Shown here one piece after another: positions 38,872 to 47,401 of a stretch of 64,000 nucleotides of DNA (positions within the stretch are counted from its first letter, which is position 1; each line of letters starts with the position of its first letter). A program made the position numbers and the translations under genes. The stretch comes from Thalassotalea crassostreae (GTDB lineage: Bacteria > Pseudomonadota > Gammaproteobacteria > Enterobacterales > Alteromonadaceae): positions 248,001-312,000 of the forward strand of contig NZ_CP017689.1 in the NCBI RefSeq assembly GCF_001831495.1, in the 5' to 3' direction. The notes under the pieces are model-generated. The model did no database searches, was not told the DNA's origin, and worked only from the letters and a program-made list of their open reading frames with translations.

Positions 38872-41568
38872 ATGATTTCTTTAGAAAGAAAAATAGCTTT
38901 TGGTGTGAGTAACACTAAAAGTAATAATGTAATTTCAACTCAGAGTTTCTCTTTAGTTGTATTCTTATTTTTAGTCTTGAATCTAATTATGAGCAGTGCA
39001 TTTGCTAAAAATGCAAAGCAGAAACAGTTTAGACAAGGCCATATCATAGTTAAAGTTAAAGCTGGTGTGAGTGCTAAGTCACTTGAAAAGCTAGCGAAAA
39101 GATTCCTATCTAAAAAACAAAGAAGCATTGTTTCAGATCATACATTTATTATCGAAACATCGAAAGGTAATGAAAAACGATTGATTCAGCGATTAAATGC
39201 ACATCCTGATATCGCTTACGCAGAACTAGATTTAGAATTAGAATTAAACAGCGTAGAAACTAATGATGCGTTAGTTAATAGCCAATGGTATTTACCTAAA
39301 ATTAATATGTCTGATGCTTGGTCTAGTAGCACAGGTAAAGATATGGTCGTGGCAGTATTGGATACTGGTATTACCGTTAGCCATGAAGATATGGCAGGTC
39401 AAATACTTACGGGTCGAAATGTAGTAAGTGATAATAGTGATGTAACAGATATTAATGGTCATGGTACCCAAACTTCCGGCGTTATCGCCGCACTAACAAA
39501 CAACTCTATCGGTATTAGTTCAATCGCCCATAATGCTAAAATATTGCCAATCAAAATTTCCGAAAAATCTAATGGTTATGCTTATTCGAGCCACGTCGCA
39601 GAAGGTCTTAACTGGGCTGCTGATAATGGGGCTGACATAGCGAACCTTAGTTATGACTTTGCAACCAGTACTACAGTTTCTAATGCCGCGAGTTACTTTC
39701 GTTCTAAAGGCGGTTTAGTTGTTATTTCTGCTGGTAACAGTGGTGGCGATCTAAACTGTACAGAAAATTCAAATGTAATTATCGTATCTGCTACAGACTC
39801 ATCAGACAATAAAGCTTCTTGGTCAGATTACGGTAATTGTGTGGACGTTTCAGCTCCTGGTGTATCTATTAAAACTACATTCAAATCTGGTGGCTATGGC
39901 AACATTAGTGGTACATCTTTTTCTGCTCCAATTACTGCTGCGGTATTAGCAGTTTTAAAATCTGCGAATCCTCAAGCGACAATCAATGAATTAGAAACAG
40001 CACTAAAAAATAGCGCAGATAAAAGTATGTTTGATGGTGATTTTTCCAATAAATTTGGCTACGGTCGAATAGATGCCAATGCCGCATTGGCTAGCTTAGG
40101 TGGAGGAGAAATTGAAGTTGATCAAATTGCACCAACAGTAGAAATTATTACCCCTAACGAAGAGTCATCTCACAGTGAGAATGTTGAAGTTGATGTTAAC
40201 GCTACAGACGATGTAGAAGTGAGTAGAGTAGAACTTTATATTGACAATGAATTGCTTGCTACCGAACAACATGCGCCTTACGAATTTGTTATTGAGCAAG
40301 AAAAGTATAACGGTCAATCACTAACAATACATGCTGTAGCGTATGACACGTCAGGTAATATCTCGAGCTCTGACACAGTGCAAATAAATATTGAAGATGC
40401 AATCGATTCTGACGATGATGGCGTTATTGATAGTGAAGATGCTTTCCCAGAAGATGCAACAGAAACTCACGACAGCGATTTAGATGGTGTCGGTGATAAT
40501 GCTGACGCTTTCCCAGAAGATGCAACAGAAACTCACGACAGCGATTTAGATGGTGTCGGTGATAATGCTGACGCTTTCCCTGAAGATGCAACAGAAACTC
40601 ACGACAGCGACTTAGATGGTGTCGGTGACAATGCTGACGCTTTCCCAGAAGATGCAACAGAAACTCAAGACAGCGATTTAGATGGTGTTGGTGATAATGC
40701 TGACGCTTTTCCTGAAGATGCAACAGAAACTCACGACAGCGATTTAGATGGTGTTGGTGACAATGCTGACGCTTTCCCTGCTGATGCTAGCGAAACTAAA
40801 GATACAGATAAAGATGGTGTAGGCGACAATGCAGATGCTTTCCCTGCTGATGCTAGCGAAACTAAAGATACAGATAAAGATGGTGTAGGCGACAATGCAG
40901 ATGCTTTCCCTGCTGATGCTAGCGAAACTAAAGATACAGATAAAGATGGCGTAGGCGACAATGCAGATGCTTTCCCTGCTGATGCTAGTGAGACTAAAGA
41001 TACAGATAAAGATGGTGTAGGCGACAATGCAGATGCTTTTCCTGCTGATGCTAGCGAAACTAAAGATACAGATAAAGATGGCGTAGGCGACAATGGCGAT
41101 GCGTACCCGAATGATCCTACTCGTACAGAAATTGTGATCGAAGTTATCGAGCCGATTGAGCCTGAAACGCCTGTTGAAGAAGAACAAGTTGAAGAAGAAA
41201 GCAACTCAAACAACGACGCTGACAACGGCAGTGTAACAGAACAAGAGCAAGAAGTTGCTGAAAACAATAACTCGGAACCAACCACAGAGCAAAACACTGA
41301 AGATAATTCTAATAGTAACTCAGGCAATGACTCTGGTAACGGTTCTGATAACAATTCTGAGCAAGAAGCTGAGCCGACAGAAGATGCTAGTGAAGTAAAA
41401 GCATCAGACGAAAACAATAATGCTTCAGCTCAAGAAACAGAAACTAGCAATAATATTTCATCGACTGAAACAGCAGAAGCTGACTCAGGTTCAAGTGGTG
41501 GTTCTTTGTTTTTGCTTACTTTACTTATCATTCTTGGAGGAATCAGAAAGTGTTCGGTTCTAAAATAG
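38872..41568 (+). CDS. Secreted S8 subtilisin-like protease with calcium-type repeats and GlyGly-CTERM
   Basis: The 898-residue protein has an N-terminal region with a hydrophobic signal (residues about 25-46, ending AFA), a propeptide-like I9-type segment with GHIIVKVKAG, and a subtilase domain with Asp164 (VLDTG), His197 (NGHGT), oxyanion Asn289 and Ser349 (GTSFSAP). A bacterial Ig-like domain (about 420-510) is followed by eleven 22-residue repeats (512-753) and an Asn/Glu-rich low-complexity linker. It ends SSGGSLFLLTLLIILGG plus a basic tail, a GlyGly-CTERM signal for rhombosortase. It should be exported and cleaved at the surface. It overlaps the next gene by 19 bases. Substrate is unknown. 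Confidence 0.9.
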   Translation: MISLERKIAFGVSNTKSNNVISTQSFSLVVFLFLVLNLIMSSAFAKNAKQKQFRQGHIIVKVKAGVSAKSLEKLAKRFLSKKQRSIVSDHTFIIETSKGNEKRLIQRLNAHPDIAYAELDLELELNSVETNDALVNSQWYLPKINMSDAWSSSTGKDMVVAVLDTGITVSHEDMAGQILTGRNVVSDNSDVTDINGHGTQTSGVIAALTNNSIGISSIAHNAKILPIKISEKSNGYAYSSHVAEGLNWAADNGADIANLSYDFATSTTVSNAASYFRSKGGLVVISAGNSGGDLNCTENSNVIIVSATDSSDNKASWSDYGNCVDVSAPGVSIKTTFKSGGYGNISGTSFSAPITAAVLAVLKSANPQATINELETALKNSADKSMFDGDFSNKFGYGRIDANAALASLGGGEIEVDQIAPTVEIITPNEESSHSENVEVDVNATDDVEVSRVELYIDNELLATEQHAPYEFVIEQEKYNGQSLTIHAVAYDTSGNISSSDTVQINIEDAIDSDDDGVIDSEDAFPEDATETHDSDLDGVGDNADAFPEDATETHDSDLDGVGDNADAFPEDATETHDSDLDGVGDNADAFPEDATETQDSDLDGVGDNADAFPEDATETHDSDLDGVGDNADAFPADASETKDTDKDGVGDNADAFPADASETKDTDKDGVGDNADAFPADASETKDTDKDGVGDNADAFPADASETKDTDKDGVGDNADAFPADASETKDTDKDGVGDNGDAYPNDPTRTEIVIEVIEPIEPETPVEEEQVEEESNSNNDADNGSVTEQEQEVAENNNSEPTTEQNTEDNSNSNSGNDSGNGSDNNSEQEAEPTEDASEVKASDENNNASAQETETSNNISSTETAEADSGSSGGSLFLLTLLIILGGIRKCSVLK
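40405..41130 (+). repeat. 66-bp coding tandem repeat array, 11 units
   Basis: Eleven in-frame units of 66 bases encode 22-residue repeats with D-x-D-x-D-G-x-x-D, a thrombospondin type 3-like calcium motif. One degenerate unit opens the array, five carry DSDLDG with EDATETH, and five carry DTDKDG with ADASETK. The last keeps only part of the pattern. High identity among units within each type suggests recent unequal crossing over. Confidence 0.92.
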
Positions 41569-43337
41569 TAAAATCATTGGCGCTAATATCGATATTTTCT
41601 ATAAATATTGCAGCGGCTCAAAACAATACCGAACATGGACGTTTATTAATCAAAGCAAAGGATGGAGCTTCCGCTGAAAGGGTCGCAGATATTCTAGCGG
41701 AACAGGAAAATCATGGCAAACGTAAGCTAAAATTAGCAAATGCTAATATTCACTTACTAAAAGTTAAAAAAAATAGTGAAAAGGCAATAGCAAAATTACT
41801 ACGAAAGTACCCTGAAATAGAGTTCGTTGAAGTAGACAAATTAGTATCACCGGGATCTATAGAAGCCAATGATAACTATTATGCTAATGCCTGGCATCTC
41901 CCGATAATGAACCTTCCTGCCGCGTGGCAATACTCTTTAGGGGAAGGCATTACGGTTGCGGTATTGGATAGCGGGGTTAATCCACATACTGACTTATCAG
42001 CAAACACATTAGCTGGATACAACTCGGTCAGTAATAATACCGATGTGACCGATATAAATGGCCATGGTACGCAAGTAGCCGGCACAATCGCTGCATTGAG
42101 TAATAACAGTATTGGTGTCACATCTGTTGCGTGGAATAGTAAGATATTACCAGTTAGAGTGAGTGAACAGAGTAACGGCTATGCTTATTGGAGTGATGTT
42201 GCCGAGGGGTTAATTTGGGCGGCCGATAATGGCGCTAGTATTGCAAATATTAGTTATGCAGTAAGTTCAAGTAGTACGGTAACGAATGCAGCACAATATT
42301 TTTACAATAACGGCGGTTTAGTTGTCGCCTCTGCGGGTAACAGTGGTACAGATTTAAATTGTAATGATAATCCATTTATCATCACAGTATCTGCTACTGG
42401 AAAATCAGATAGTAAAGCCAGTTGGTCGGATTATGGTAATTGTGTTGACGTGTCAGCACCAGGCGTTGGAATTTATACAACAACGAAGAGTGGTGGTTAT
42501 GCAGCCGTAAGCGGAACATCTTTTTCATCACCGTTAACAGCGGCAGTGCTTGCTTTATTAAAATCTAAGTTTTCAAATTTGAGCAATGTTGAGTTAGAGC
42601 AATTATTGGAATCAACAGCAGATAAAACTATGGCGAATGGTGTTTATAGTAAGCTTTATGGTCATGGGCGAATTGATGCTTATGCAGCTCTTACCTCTGA
42701 GGTTGAAGCACCTGTTGAAGACCAACAATTACCAGAGGTAAGTTTTGTTTCGCCATCACAAAATAGTGAACACAACGAACAGGTCGATGTTTTAATTGAA
42801 GCAACTGATAATGTTGAAATTGCAAGTGTTGAGTTGTATTTACAAGGGAATTTAATCGCGACTGATACGACTAAGCCGTATTCTTTTATTGCTGATACTA
42901 GCGCTTATGAACAACAAAATATTGCATTGCAAGCTCGAGCTAAAGACAGTTCAGGTAATATTAATAATGCCACCATCGAAGTGTATATTAGCAACTTTGT
43001 TGAACCAGAACCAGAACCTGAGCCAGCAGACACTGAAGCACCTGATATTTCACTTAACTTACTTGATGGCGCGACAATTACATCTAACCAAACGATAGTT
43101 GTGACGGCGAGTGACAACATAGACGTTGTTAGAACCGAGCTTTATATAAACGGGCAACTAAAAGCAAGTTCGCTAAGCTCAACAATACAATATGGCTGGA
43201 ATATCAAAAAAGTATCTAACGGCAGTCATTCAATCTCTGCCAAAGCATACGATGCTGCCGGTAATGCGAAACAAGTGCAAATAACTGTTACAAAGGAAGG
43301 TGCTGTTAAAGGCAGTAAAGGTAAATCTAATAGGTAA
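41550..43337 (+). CDS. Secreted S8 subtilisin-like protease, second of a coupled pair
   Basis: The 595-residue protein has a signal peptide ending IAAAQ near residue 23, an I9-like pro region (GRLLIKAKDG), and a subtilase domain with Asp140, His172, oxyanion Asn264 and Ser324. Two Ig-like domains follow (about residues 400-480 and 500-580). There is no calcium repeat array and no GlyGly-CTERM; the end is basic. It starts with GTG inside the end of the first subtilase, with GGAGG nine bases upstream, so translation is coupled. The two catalytic domains are clearly paralogous, e.g. both share the SNGYAY-S-VAEGL segment. Confidence 0.9.
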   Translation: MFGSKIVKSLALISIFSINIAAAQNNTEHGRLLIKAKDGASAERVADILAEQENHGKRKLKLANANIHLLKVKKNSEKAIAKLLRKYPEIEFVEVDKLVSPGSIEANDNYYANAWHLPIMNLPAAWQYSLGEGITVAVLDSGVNPHTDLSANTLAGYNSVSNNTDVTDINGHGTQVAGTIAALSNNSIGVTSVAWNSKILPVRVSEQSNGYAYWSDVAEGLIWAADNGASIANISYAVSSSSTVTNAAQYFYNNGGLVVASAGNSGTDLNCNDNPFIITVSATGKSDSKASWSDYGNCVDVSAPGVGIYTTTKSGGYAAVSGTSFSSPLTAAVLALLKSKFSNLSNVELEQLLESTADKTMANGVYSKLYGHGRIDAYAALTSEVEAPVEDQQLPEVSFVSPSQNSEHNEQVDVLIEATDNVEIASVELYLQGNLIATDTTKPYSFIADTSAYEQQNIALQARAKDSSGNINNATIEVYISNFVEPEPEPEPADTEAPDISLNLLDGATITSNQTIVVTASDNIDVVRTELYINGQLKASSLSSTIQYGWNIKKVSNGSHSISAKAYDAAGNAKQVQITVTKEGAVKGSKGKSNR

Positions 43338-43364
43338 CATAGACAGCCCCCGCTGCTATAATGT

Positions 43365-43396
43365 AAAAAGCCCTGAGAATTCAGGGCTTTTTTTAT
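43365..43396. terminator. Terminator between subtilase and PEP-CTERM genes
   Basis: Stem AGCCCTGA/TCAGGGCT with GAAT loop is flanked by A- and T-runs and lies between convergent genes, so it may act both ways. Confidence 0.92.
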
Positions 43397-43430
43397 AACC
43401 AAAATTTATCAAACGTTAACGGCCAAAATA

Positions 43431-44039
43431 CTAATTAAGTCGTTTTCGTCTTGAAAGATAAACTCCTAGTATGGCTGTTGAAAGAATCAATAAAGTTTGC
43501 GGTTCAGGGATTGATTGGCCACCACCACCGCAATCTCCAGTGCATCGAGTATCACCAGCCCCCCAAATCGCGATATTTGAAATCGCACCTTCATCAGGCC
43601 AAAAACCATCTAACTCAATGTCCATCTGACCATCCCAAGAGCTAATATCAAAAACGTAAATCGCAGGCTGATGATTACCGTCTTTCACCGAAAGGTAGCA
43701 ACCGCTAGCGCAGTCTATAAAAGAACCTTCTAACCACTCGATTAATGCATCCTCAGGGTCATTAGCGGTATTGCTAAAGGTCGTACTGTAATCGCTACTG
43801 TATGGACCTTCATCACCACCTCCTGCATTCGACTTGTAAAACAAACTTTCGATAATGACAGGGTCACCTATCATTGTGGCAATATCGTCAGCATGAGGGT
43901 TTGAGTTATCGTCACTGGTCCAGCAAAAATCAACAATACAATCCAGTGGGGTTAACATTAACGTCGCCTTTGCATGGAAAGCGAATAAGGCGCTAATCAA
44001 CAAAATCAACAGAGGCATTTTTTTGAGAAAATTTTTCAT
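43431..44039 (-). CDS. PEP-CTERM sorted exported protein
   Basis: The 202-residue protein has a signal peptide (hydrophobic to about residue 25, ending HAKA) and a C-terminal IPEPQTLLILSTAILG plus RRKR, the PEP-CTERM signal that exosortase recognises. The middle has several cysteines (CIVDFCW, DCASGCY, TRCTGDC) and no domain I recognise. It should be exported and sorted by exosortase. No exosortase gene is present in the window. It stands alone, convergent with the subtilase pair. Confidence 0.85.
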   Translation of the reverse strand: MKNFLKKMPLLILLISALFAFHAKATLMLTPLDCIVDFCWTSDDNSNPHADDIATMIGDPVIIESLFYKSNAGGGDEGPYSSDYSTTFSNTANDPEDALIEWLEGSFIDCASGCYLSVKDGNHQPAIYVFDISSWDGQMDIELDGFWPDEGAISNIAIWGAGDTRCTGDCGGGGQSIPEPQTLLILSTAILGVYLSRRKRLN

Positions 44040-44355
44040 AATATTTTCCTTAGTTTAAATACCAATTAATGAGCATTGGTCTAGTTATCATGCATACTTT
44101 ATTCCAAAGTTATAATGTACAGCGGATTCAAAGATTTATAGCCTTCAAATAAAACGCTTAATTTATCTACGAAAGTTTTTGTATATTTATCTGACGTTTT
44201 ATTTTGATAAAACAGAGCAATTCGCCATTAGAGCGGCAATAAGTATATGAAAAGGTAAATTTATCAGGTGTTTAGCAGGTATTGTCGAAATTATTAAGAT
44301 GTAAAAAAAGCTGACACTATAAGTGCGTAATAATTGCAACTGATTGTATTTTATA
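44040..44355. other. 316-base intergenic region upstream of the PEP-CTERM gene
   Basis: AT-rich, with a TATAAT at 44112 on the plus strand and a TAATTG-like stretch near 44329. It should hold the PEP-CTERM promoter. I see no RNA gene or other coding frame. Confidence 0.4.
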
Positions 44356-44514
44356 TTATTTTTCTAATTTTTCTTGTTCTTTTAATTTTGCTTGTTGAAT
44401 GCGCCACTTTTGCATTTCTTCATAATAAAAATCCCAAACACACGGTGTGCACGAGCCGCTTTCGCAGCATTCGCCGTTTCCTGGAGGGGTAGGTTTTTCA
44501 ATTAAATCGGTCAT
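44356..44514 (-). CDS. Small cysteine-rich oxidoreductase-like protein (PF09791-like)
   Basis: A 52-residue protein begins MTDLIEKPTPPGNGECC and continues ESGSCTPCVWDFYYEEMQ. The Pro-Pro, Cys-Cys, Cys-x-x-Cys-Val-Trp-Asp-x-Tyr pattern is that of the small oxidoreductase-like N-terminal domain. The spacing of four Cys suggests a metal or redox centre, function unknown. It is too short for most gene finders. A weak AAAGAG precedes the ATG by about nine bases. It is followed by a paralogue in tandem on the same strand 60 bases upstream. Confidence 0.75.
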   Translation of the reverse strand: MTDLIEKPTPPGNGECCESGSCTPCVWDFYYEEMQKWRIQQAKLKEQEKLEK

Positions 44515-44574
44515 TATATTGTACTCTTTAATTCTTATACCAATTGAGATAATTATTTCACTTGGTATTACTTA

Positions 44575-44721
44575 TCAATCAGTATTATTAAGTTGGTCTT
44601 GCTGAATACGCCAAATTTGTAATTGCGCATAATAATGGTCCCACACACATGGACAAAATGAGCCGCCGCCACAACAGTCGTCATCTTCAGGTGGAATTGG
44701 TTTTTCAGCTAATTCAGTCAT
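44575..44721 (-). CDS. Second small cysteine-rich oxidoreductase-like protein
   Basis: A 48-residue paralogue of the neighbouring gene, starting MTELAEKPIPPEDDDCC and continuing GGGSFCPCVWDHYYAQLQ. Pro-Pro, Cys-Cys, Cys-x-Cys-Val-Trp-Asp-x-Tyr-Tyr and WRIQQ are shared. It has one fewer residue between the last two Cys than its neighbour. It looks like a tandem duplicate in which the downstream copy has grown a longer charged tail. Function unknown. Confidence 0.75.
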   Translation of the reverse strand: MTELAEKPIPPEDDDCCGGGSFCPCVWDHYYAQLQIWRIQQDQLNNTD

Positions 44722-44812
44722 TTATTTTATTGGTGTATTCGAATAAAAACATTTTACCTTAAAGTGCATTTAATGGAAAAGTGATTAATTTTAATTTGTT
44801 TTTAAAGATCAA

Positions 44813-44838
44813 TAAAAAACCCGCTAAGTGCGGGTTTT
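44813..44838 (-). terminator. Terminator of the accBC operon
   Basis: Stem ACCCGC/GCGGGT with a short loop is flanked by T on both sides; on the minus strand the run TTTTTTATT follows, 27 bases after the accC stop codon. Confidence 0.88.
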
Positions 44839-44864
44839 TGGGATTTTATAAAAAACGAATTTTA

Positions 44865-46211
44865 TTATTCGATTTCAGCAAGCTTCTTTTCAAGGTAGTG
44901 GATGTTAGCTCCACCGCGAGCGAAACCAGTATCATTCATAATATCTTCCTGAAGAGCGATATTAGTTTTGATGCCATCGATTACTAATTCATCTAATGCA
45001 TTTTTCATGCGTGCAATAGCAACGTCACGAGTTTCACCATAAGTGATTAGCTTACCAACCATTGAGTCATAATGAGGAGGCACAGAGTAATCAGTATAAA
45101 TGTGAGAATCCCAACGAACACCATTACCACCAGCAGGGTGGAAACGAGTAATTTTACCTGGTGAAGGAATAAAAGTACGTGGATCTTCAGCGTTAATACG
45201 ACACTCGATTGCGTGGCCAGTTACTTTGATGTCTTCTTGTTTGATAGTTAACTTTTGACCAGAAGCAACACGTAATTGCTCTTTAATTAAGTCAACACCA
45301 GTAACCATTTCTGATACTGGGTGCTCTACCTGAATACGAGTGTTCATTTCAATAAAGTAGAACTCACCGTTTTCATATAAGAATTCGAACGTACCAGCAC
45401 CGCGATAGTTGATCTCGATACATGCGTTACAACAACGAGCACCAATTTCTGCGCGAAGTTCTTCAGAAATACCAGGTGCAGGCGCTTCTTCAACAACTTT
45501 CTGATGGCGACGTTGCATTGAACAGTCACGCTCGCCTAAATGGATTGCATTACCTTGTCCATCAGCTAATACTTGAATCTCAACATGACGTGGGTTTTCA
45601 AGGAATTTTTCCATGTAAACTACATCATTGTTGAAAGCAGCACGTGCTTCAGCTTGAGTTAATAGAATTGATTCTAATAGGTCTGCTTCTTCGCGAACAA
45701 CGCGCATACCGCGACCACCACCACCACCAGATGCTTTGATGATCACAGGGTAACCAATACGACGACCGTGAGCTAAGTTAGCTTCATCGTCATCTGTAAG
45801 TGGACCATCAGAGCCAGGAACACAAGGAACGCCAGCCTGTTTCATTGCATTGATAGCAGATACTTTATCACCCATTAAACGGATACTTTCCGCTAAAGGA
45901 CCGATAAAGGCGAAACCAGAGTTTTCTGTTTGCTCTGCAAAATCAGCATTTTCAGCAAGGAAACCGTAACCAGGATGAATTGCATCCGCATTAGTAACTT
46001 CTGCCGCTGTAATTATGCGTGGAATATCTAAATAGCTTTCTGTTGCAGCTGGCTTACCAATACAAATAGTTTCGTCAGCTAATAATACGTGCTTCAAACT
46101 TTTGTCTGCTGTTGAATGAACAGCTACAGTTTGAATACCAAGTTCTTTACAAGCACGTAATATACGTAATGCTATTTCGCCTCGGTTGGCGATAACAACT
46201 TTTTTTAACAT
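44865..46211 (-). CDS. accC: Acetyl-CoA carboxylase, biotin carboxylase subunit
   Basis: The 448-residue protein begins [20 protein letters not shown] and shows the ATP-grasp domain with the Gly-rich [10 protein letters not shown] loop, the [15 protein letters not shown] block and the C-terminal FIPSPGKI. It carboxylates biotin on AccB in the first step of fatty acid synthesis. It follows accB after about 23 bases, as in most gammaproteobacteria. Confidence 0.98.
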   Translation of the reverse strand: MLKKVVIANRGEIALRILRACKELGIQTVAVHSTADKSLKHVLLADETICIGKPAATESYLDIPRIITAAEVTNADAIHPGYGFLAENADFAEQTENSGFAFIGPLAESIRLMGDKVSAINAMKQAGVPCVPGSDGPLTDDDEANLAHGRRIGYPVIIKASGGGGGRGMRVVREEADLLESILLTQAEARAAFNNDVVYMEKFLENPRHVEIQVLADGQGNAIHLGERDCSMQRRHQKVVEEAPAPGISEELRAEIGARCCNACIEINYRGAGTFEFLYENGEFYFIEMNTRIQVEHPVSEMVTGVDLIKEQLRVASGQKLTIKQEDIKVTGHAIECRINAEDPRTFIPSPGKITRFHPAGGNGVRWDSHIYTDYSVPPHYDSMVGKLITYGETRDVAIARMKNALDELVIDGIKTNIALQEDIMNDTGFARGGANIHYLEKKLAEIE

Positions 46212-46234
46212 GGAATTAATCTTCCTTAGTTAGC

Positions 46235-46681
46235 TTATTCAATTACGAATAGTGGTTGATCAAATTCAATTGTGTCGCCGTTTTGGGCAAGAATTTGCTT
46301 AATTACACCAGACTTGTCTGCTTCGATTTGGTTCATCATTTTCATTGCTTCAACAATACATAAAGTATCGCCAGCGTTAACGTGTTGACCAACTTCTACA
46401 AACGCTGCTGCATCAGGAGAAGATGCCGAATAGAATGTACCAACCATAGGTGAGCGAACAACGTGACCTGAAATTTCAGCCGCTGCCGGTGCTTCTGCTG
46501 CTGCAGGAGCTGCTGCCGCTACAGGAGCTGCTACTGGTGCAGGCGCTGCTACTGGCGCTGCAGCGATTACTTGACCGCCACGACTGATTCGAACTGACTC
46601 TTCACCTTCAGAAATTTCAAGTTCATTGATTCCTGATTCTTCAACAAGTTCGATTAGTTTTTTGATTTTACGAATATCCAT
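46235..46681 (-). CDS. accB: Biotin carboxyl carrier protein of acetyl-CoA carboxylase
   Basis: The 148-residue protein has a helical N-terminus with [18 protein letters not shown], an Ala/Pro-rich linker in the middle, and a biotinyl domain with EAMKMMNQI, whose Lys is biotinylated. It carries CO2 between AccC and AccAD. It lies between aroQ and accC on one strand. Confidence 0.98.
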   Translation of the reverse strand: MDIRKIKKLIELVEESGINELEISEGEESVRISRGGQVIAAAPVAAPAPVAAPVAAAAPAAAEAPAAAEISGHVVRSPMVGTFYSASSPDAAAFVEVGQHVNAGDTLCIVEAMKMMNQIEADKSGVIKQILAQNGDTIEFDQPLFVIE

Positions 46682-46709
46682 TATTACACCTTGTAATGTT
46701 TATATTTAT

Positions 46710-47159
46710 TTATTTTTCGTTTAATGATTCTGCTGCAAAGTTAAGAGCGTATTCATAACCTTTGGCACCAAAACCACAAATTACACCTTCGGCAACATCC
46801 GAAAGGTAAGATATAGAGCGAAACTCTTCACGTTTATGTACATTTGAAAGATGGACTTCAACAAACGGGATATTTACCGCTAACAATGCATCTCTTAATG
46901 CAACGCTAGTATGAGTAAATGCCGCCGGATTGATGATGACAAAGTCTATTTTTTCATATGCGGAGTGAAGTGCATCAATTAATTCGTGTTCTGCATTTGA
47001 TTGCAAATGCGATAATTCAATTTCAAGAGACGCGGCTTGTTTTACCAAGTCTTCAATAATGTCACTGAGTGTGGCGCTGCCGTATACTTCAGGTTCACGC
47101 TTTCCCAACATATTTAAGTTCGGGCCATTTAACACGAGAACTTTGTTTTTTGTACTCAT
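46710..47159 (-). CDS. aroQ: Type II 3-dehydroquinate dehydratase
   Basis: A 149-residue protein with [19 protein letters not shown], the catalytic Tyr in this segment, [18 protein letters not shown] and [15 protein letters not shown], all family signatures. It removes water from 3-dehydroquinate in the shikimate pathway. The order aroQ-accB-accC is conserved in gammaproteobacteria. Confidence 0.97.
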   Translation of the reverse strand: MSTKNKVLVLNGPNLNMLGKREPEVYGSATLSDIIEDLVKQAASLEIELSHLQSNAEHELIDALHSAYEKIDFVIINPAAFTHTSVALRDALLAVNIPFVEVHLSNVHKREEFRSISYLSDVAEGVICGFGAKGYEYALNFAAESLNEK

Positions 47160-47351
47160 ACTTCGCTAAATCCAGTGAAATTATTATTATTTGAAGTTAT
47201 TACGACTCGCTGTTAATGAGTTGTAGCAATAACCCTTGAAAAATCTTTCATTTTTCGATTATTTGCACATTATAGTCATTTTCGCGGAAATTAGAAGCAT
47301 AATACTGGTCTTATCAGCTAGATTTTTTGAATTTTAATCTTTTATAAATGT

Positions 47352-47376
47352 AAAAAAGGAGGCTTAAGCCCCCTTA
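47352..47376 (-). terminator. Terminator of the cutA-dsbD operon
   Basis: On the minus strand a stem GGGGGCTTAAGCCTCC, with one G-T wobble, is followed by TTTTTTA. It begins about 25 bases after the dsbD stop. Confidence 0.85.
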
Positions 47377-47401
47377 ATTTGGTTTGATTTAATTCGCTTA
47401 T

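Noticed and set aside
40405..41130. Regular 66-base repeats that could be taken for a CRISPR array
   Set aside because: The repeats have no unique spacers, stay in frame and encode the calcium-type protein repeats of the subtilase.
40424..41417. Long open frames on the opposite strand across the subtilase repeats
   Set aside because: They mirror the repeat period and have very low complexity. They are shadows of the real gene.
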